Source: Euphorbia lathyris
Lineage: Eukaryota > Streptophyta > Magnoliopsida > Malpighiales > Euphorbiaceae
NCBI RefSeq assembly: GCF_963576675.1
Contig: NC_088915.1
Location: 3,601,001-3,665,000, forward strand
Reading direction: 5' to 3'
DNA: 64,000 bases
The translations under genes were made by a program, and so were the position numbers. A model generated the notes under the pieces. That model made no database searches and was not told where the DNA came from. It worked only from the letters and a program-made list of their open reading frames with translations. Of the stretch, positions 58,850-64,000 are shown in pieces. Each line of letters starts with the position of its first letter. Within the stretch, counting starts at the first letter, position 1.

Positions 58850-59160
58850 ACCCTTTTTTGCTAATAATATTTTAGCAGATAAAGTTATGGAGGTTATTAA
58901 TCCGCAAGATGATTTTGTAGGGTTCATAACCATCACTTGATGCTCCTCCCTTCTTTCTTGAGGAAGGGTTTCTACCTAATTAAGCTTGATTCTCATTGGA
59001 AATTTACCCGACGAACGAGCAGTTAGAGATGAGATCCTAAAAGCATTGTTGAATGCTAACTTGATAGAGAAGATAAACCCTAATTCTAACCATTGATTTC
59101 TATAGATTTGATTACGCCACTTTCTGGAGAAGATAAACCCTAATCCTAACCGTGTCCATA
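58850..59160 (+). pseudogene. Trehalose-6-phosphate synthase-like fragment 10
   Basis: Part of U2 and almost identical to fragment 8. It differs by single bases such as the one near 58982 (aagctt against aagttt). Confidence 0.65.
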
Positions 59161-59369
59161 ATTGATATAAGCACGATCTGCTATACAGATCTCAAAGAGG
59201 AGATATCTATGAATATTGGGTAACCCTAATTGCTATTCGGCGATTGAGAAGAGCAAAGGTGTAAGTCCAGTTATATACGTGATGTCATCCCTTACTCTCA
59301 AACCTCACCTACTCCCTAAAGTTTTAAAGTTCTAAATTACACCCTCTATTTTTGTCTAATATATCAAAG

Positions 59370-61390
59370 CCACAACATATGCTTGCCACAACAACTTGTC
59401 AAAACCATCACTCTTGTCAAGGCACATAGTGATTGGACATTAAAGCTGGATGACCACCATTTCTTCTTGCAGCAACCAAATGATGGAGCATCTGAATCTC
59501 CATTGCTGCGTCCATCTTTTTAAGAAAAAAAATGTTTGAGCAATCATTGCCATCTGAATCTCCTTGCTTTGGATTTCCACTAACTACAGACAGGATGCAA
59601 AAATAAGGATGACGATCTAAAAGCAGGATGCGGTTTTAATTATAATAAAACAAATGGATAATCTAAGACATCCACATAAAGGCATTTGCATTTAAGAAAT
59701 GCCCTCGACCGAGTTAGATTTCATCATGTACGGGAACATATCAACTTCAACCAACGTCAATCTCAAACTTTTTCAAATTAACCAAAAAAGGTCTCCAGTT
59801 CATGGCTATAACATGTAGATCAAAGACGAAACAACCATAAAACAGAATTAAATTCTTCATCTGTTTTATAATTAATTAATTAATTATTATCTTCATCTTG
59901 TCTCAATGGAATCTAAAATATTCTAACAAGAATTCCTTTCTCTTTCTCTGATGAATCACTGATGATTGCGCATAAATTTTCCTAAATCGGAATTAATTAA
60001 GCATCTAAAAAGCCAGTGAACGTAAGAATTGAATTCCTAACATGGCTCAAATCATCCTTCCATTTCCTGTACAGACGGAGACATTTTTCTTTTCCAGCAA
60101 GTTACATTTTTATATACTATGTTGAACTCTTCTTCCTTAAGCTTTTCACCATTTCCTTTCAAATTCAGTTTCAGTGCAACATAGCACATATATAATCCTC
60201 AAAAATGCTCATCTCATAATTCACTCTCTTTACTTGGAAACAATGGAAATAGATTAAGATGTTCAAGGGATTTAAATTCATTCGGTGTTGATCAAACAAT
60301 TAAAATACCCATATAATATAGTAATTACAAATGCAATGAATTATTACCAGAAAATACCAAACAAGAATACAGGAGAAGCATAAAAAGTACATGAGTTGAA
60401 TCAATCTGCGTAAAAGTATGCAACTGAATTGAAGCAAAACAATAATACCATTTCAGAAAATCAGATGCCAACAACTTCATGATAATTTGTTACAAACAAC
60501 AAATTAGTATTTTGAGAGAAATATCTAGCATTGCCAAACTAAAATGAACAATTGCTAATGTTTTACTAAATGAACAAACACCGATTTGGACTCTGCAATT
60601 TTGTCCATTGCAAATTAAGCTAAAAATGGTTACTCCCAAAGCCGCAATCTCAACTAGTTGGAAATGAATGAAATTACAACAAAGATAATTGTCTGATGAA
60701 ATTTATATAATATTCAGATCAAGCATCACCAGCATAGTCTCATCATATAACAAACAATCTTGATTTGTATAAAAAACTTATCATAACAAAAAAAAGCATA
60801 AACAAACTTGTGGTTTCAATTTCAAGTAATCATATCATCCTGACACATAAGATAGCTAGGTTATATAGAAAAACACACCAGAGAGCAACATCTAATAACA
60901 AAAATTAGCATATCCAGTTTAAAACAAACATATAGGGTTTCAAATAATCATATCATATCATCATAGAACACATCAGAAAGCTTATGTAAGCCACTCATAA
61001 GCAAACACATTTAACAATAAATCTATTGAAATCACAATTACAATCCTCAAATTCTCACCTTTTGGCATAATCAGTTTAAAAAAACAACTATAGTAAACAA
61101 GTAATTAAAGAAAGTTTAATAATGAGACACCATTTGTAAACACATATAATAAGAAAGGGTAGCGGCAAAACTCATTATATCTTCAGAATTGCCATTAAAA
61201 CATAAAACCCAACAAAGAAAAAGTGCAAAGATTTACCATAAACAATTGTAAGCAGTCATTTGATTTGTTAAGCAAGATAGTTTCCTGCAAAAAAAAAAAG
61301 ATAGGATCAAAATACATATGGATTGGTGAGCAACAAAAAAAAAATACATAAAGAAGTTACAATTGCTCAATTCACCTGTAAACAAACACA
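59370..61390. repeat. TPS-bearing unit: partial minus fragment and non-coding half
   Basis: Bases 59375-59460 are a short minus-strand piece of the synthase-like sequence (the LLWQAYV block, fragment 11). The rest matches 50440-50750 plus 52327-53959, that is, the same unit without element C. No other coding signal is seen. Confidence 0.7.
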
Positions 61391-61394
61391 ACCC

Positions 61395-61700
61395 TTTTTT
61401 GCTAATAATATTTTAGCAGATAAAGGTATGGAGGTTATTAATCCGGAAGATGATTTTGTAGGGTTCATAACCATCACTTGATGCTCCTCCCTTCTTTCTT
61501 GAGGAAGGGTTTCTACCGAATTAAGCTTGATTCTCATTGGAAATTTATCCGGCCAAGGAGCAGTTAGAGATGAGATCCTAAAAGCATTATTGAATGCTAA
61601 CTTGATAGAGAAGATTAACCCTAATTCTAACCATTGATTTCTATAGATTTGATTACGCCACTTTCTGGAGAAGATAAACCCTAATCCTAACCGTGTCCAT
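61395..61700 (+). pseudogene. Trehalose-6-phosphate synthase-like fragment 12
   Basis: VMEVINPEDDFVGF with Glu as in fragments 1 and 4, then the shifted HHLMLLPSFLRKGF block and DEILKALLNAN. The preceding block reads 'gcagataaaggtatgg', a Val-to-Gly type change. Confidence 0.65.
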
Positions 61701-61934
61701 AATTGATATAAGGGCTATCTGCTATTCAGATCTCAAAGAGGAGATATCTATGAACATTGGGTAACCCTAATTGCTATTGGGCGATTGAGAAGAGCAAAGG
61801 TGTAAGTCCAGTTATATAGGTGATGTCATCCCCCCTTACTGTCAAACCTCACCTACTCCCTAAAGTTTTAAAGTTTTAAATTACACCCCCTATTTTTGTC
61901 CAATTGCATTTAATAACTTCTATCTTTATATGTG

Positions 61935-63030
61935 GCTAAATATGCACTTTGATTGAAGCGTTATGGTTAAATTTGACCCTTATCCCAATAAAAAAATGTA
62001 CAAAAACTTACAACATAAATATCACATGTTGCAATTATTGAGTTTGTATTGTGATCATGTGGTGTCAATTTCGATTTAGTGTCAAAATGATTAAACCGTA
62101 GTCCAACCCAAAAAATTTCATATCAATCTCGTATTAACCTAATCAGGATAGTATCGATTACGTGTGGTGTTGTCGAGTTATATTTAATTTTAATTTGGAT
62201 CAAATTTATTTTTAGGAAAACCTCACTTTTAATCTTCAGGTTATTGGGATTCTCCATCTCATTTTATAAAATGACTTAATTTTTATCCTTACCGTCAAAT
62301 ATTGGTTCAATTTTATCATTTTCTAATAAATTCCGTGGGAACGTTTTATTCGAAATTATTTTGAAAATGATAAAATTAAATCAAATTTTCTATTATCAAA
62401 ATAAAAATCACAAAAAAAATATGAATGGACAAAATTAACTTGTTTTATAAGATAAGGACAAAATCATTATTTTTTTCAACGACTTTGGAAGGAGTTAGGC
62501 TTATAAGTACTTAATGGAGAAAAATAATGGATTAAACAAAATAAAATCACATGATATGCATACTATGTTTGTGCTCGATTTTTGAAAGGATATTGCAATT
62601 AAAAAAGTTATTAAAATTTATTAATTATAAGATTAAGTAGATTGATTTGTCTGAAACTAAATCTAAAAATAAGATTTCTTTGGTGTTGTCAGTATCCCAT
62701 TGTTTCTAGAAGAACAGCTTGATTGAGTCCCACCCGTGGAAATCTAGAGTTAAGAAAGGTTGGAGCCAGTGGTAGGAAAAAAACATATCTTATCCCTAAT
62801 TTTCTTTAATCTGGCGACGAAGTTATACGGAAGCTTAAACTACTCTTAGTTGGCTAGTAATGGAATTCGAGGGCAAACTCCAAATATGATAAACTCCAAA
62901 TAATCATTTCGAATTGGAAATTGAACATCACTGGGTGCACATGTCTAGAACAACATATTCATTTACTAATTTAGAACAAAATTAGTTTCATTGCATCAAA
63001 CTCTAACTTTAAAACACAAAAACCATTCCA
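61935..63030. repeat. Repeat block T, copy 3, left part deleted
   Basis: Begins at 'aaatatgcactttgattgaa', inside the long-TIR element, so about 500 bases present in copies 1 and 2 are missing. It continues to 'aactctaactttaaaacaca' and then meets gypsy gag sequence at about 63035. Confidence 0.72.
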
Positions 63031-63034
63031 TTAA

Positions 63035-63674
63035 TTATATCAGTGCCTTTTGAGTCCATCCTTGTACTCGGTTCCTAAGGCGTTCAAACTCTTTTTGGTA
63101 TTCGTGCAAGGACCCTATCTGCTTCACCCTGGATAAAGCTTCATCAAAATCCTCACAATTCGTTGGACCAAACCTGGCCCACAACTCCTCCAAAAAAAAT
63201 GGCCCATGATATCTCCATGCTCTCTTCTTTGTACGTTCTTTTTAGAGACTGCCAGCATTCACTAGCTTCACCCTCTAGGTGAAACGATGCTAAAGATACC
63301 TTTTGAGCCTCGGTGGTCAGTTGGTAGTCAAAGAATTGTTCGACTCGTGTACACCAGACAGTCGGATCCTCCCCAACAAACCTAGGAAATTTGAGTTTGG
63401 CTAGTTGTGAAGAAAACATCGGTTTTCCTCCTCTAAAAGTCTTCTTGTTTTCCTCCTGACCCGTCACGTGTCGATTTTCAGAGTGCTTGGAATTGTTGCT
63501 ACCTTCACCAGTATGATTTGGCCCATTTGGCCCATACGATCCTGACATCTTGCTGATGGCTTCTTCAATCTTAGTCATCTTGTCTGCAATTCCCAATTCT
63601 ATTTTGGTCAAACTGTCATGAAGACTACCGATTTCTTTCTCTAAATTCTCTATTCTCTCTTTGTTGCTCGCCAT
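63035..63674 (-). pseudogene. Ty3/gypsy gag, truncated
   Basis: The minus-strand frame begins at ATG 63674 (MASNKERIENLEKEIGSLHD) with a coiled-coil N-terminus. It continues with the gag core KLKFPRFVGEDPTVWCTRVE, QKVSLASFHLEGEA. A frameshift near 63195 moves to a frame with FGPTNCEDFDEALSRVKQ and YQKEFERLRNRVQGW. The similarity stops at about 63035, where block T begins. Protease and pol are missing. Confidence 0.85.
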
Positions 63675-63683
63675 GAAAACCTC

Positions 63684-63695
63684 GCTTTGATACCA
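63684..63695 (-). other. Primer-binding site of the gypsy element
   Basis: The minus strand reads TGGTATCAAAGC, one base from the LTR. It fits a methionine-tRNA-type primer. Confidence 0.7.
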
Positions 63696-63696
63696 A

Positions 63697-64000
63697 TGTT
63701 AGGTCCCAATCAGGAGATGATTTTCAATCAATGAAATTGAGTTCTATTTCGGGTAAGAACAAACCACAATAAGAAGTTTATAATTCAAAATTCAGATATC
63801 CTCTCTAGAAAAGCCCAGGGGATTAAATACAATAATTTGCAACCCACTTCCTAATATCCTAGCCTATTTTTACGATACTAGTGGTTTCCCACTTGAGACC
63901 AGTTCTTTATTTATCTGTTCTTTATTTCCCAAGGCACCACCGAAGAGCGTTGGCGGAGCAAGTAAACCACCATGCTTGAATCTGATTCGATCCATAAATG
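63697..64000 (-). repeat. 5' LTR of the gypsy element, cut by the window end
   Basis: Starts TGTTAGGTCCCAATCAGGAG in plus orientation and continues past the window. It sits next to the primer site and gag start, so it is the 5' LTR of a minus-strand element. Confidence 0.7.

Larger units (their letters stand above)
57764..59369. repeat. Tandem unit U2
   Basis: The second copy of U, 1606 bases, including the 60-base piece absent from U1. It is followed at 59370 by a third, partial start of the same unit that enters within the minus TPS fragment. Confidence 0.88.

Noticed and set aside
56218..59369. CRISPR-like or satellite array
   Set aside because: There are only two full units of 1.6 kb with complex content and no short regular repeat-spacer pattern.

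Overview
The window looks like repeat-rich nuclear DNA of a flowering plant, most likely a eudicot. It is AT-rich and has no operons or bacterial-type gene spacing. Almost everything recognisable is a plant transposable element: Ty1/copia and Ty3/gypsy LTR elements, L1-type LINEs, a tRNA-derived SINE, CACTA, Mutator-like and Stowaway elements. The remainder is broken pieces of plant host genes. I see no intact single-copy host gene. The only long open frame (35051-38215) is a retrotransposon pol.

Bases 1-20143 are a stack of nested insertions. A minus-strand L1-type LINE (1560-2407 continuing at 19914-20143) is split by a 17.5-kb minus-strand copia element, A (2408-19908, target duplication GAATA). 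Element A is itself split in its leader by a second minus-strand copia element, B (8617-17090, target duplication ATACT). By eye the LTRs of A differ at about 35-40 positions and those of B at about nine, which agrees with the nesting order. A has lost its protease and carries frameshifts and stops. B keeps protease, integrase, reverse transcriptase and RNase H motifs but has one frameshift and no recognisable gag N-terminus.

Bases 20144-31270 hold a run of truncated elements: one CACTA end, a gypsy integrase fragment, a copia gag-protease fragment, a SINE head, foldback DNA, a 5'-truncated LINE (25578-28339), a long-TIR element (28746-29650) and a deleted copia pol (30380-31160).

Bases 31270-63030 form a mosaic of interspersed and tandem repeats that repeatedly carry pieces of host genes. 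At least twelve fragments, seven plus and five minus, resemble one internal part of a trehalose-6-phosphate synthase. Two fragments resemble the DEMETER/ROS1 family of DNA glycosylases. One resembles an uncharacterised plant protein family, perhaps RNA-binding, and one a coiled-coil protein. The same mosaic contains a copia element with an open PR-IN-RT-RH frame but no gag (D), a gag-only 1.6-kb copia derivative with perfect boundaries (C, 50752-52326), an 800-bp hairpin (44746-45547), a Stowaway MITE and a 1.6-kb tandem duplication (56218-59369).

Bases 63035-64000 are the 5' end of a minus-strand gypsy element (gag, primer site, LTR) that runs off the window. The genes do not form a pathway. 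The window records repeated insertion, internal deletion and fragment capture.
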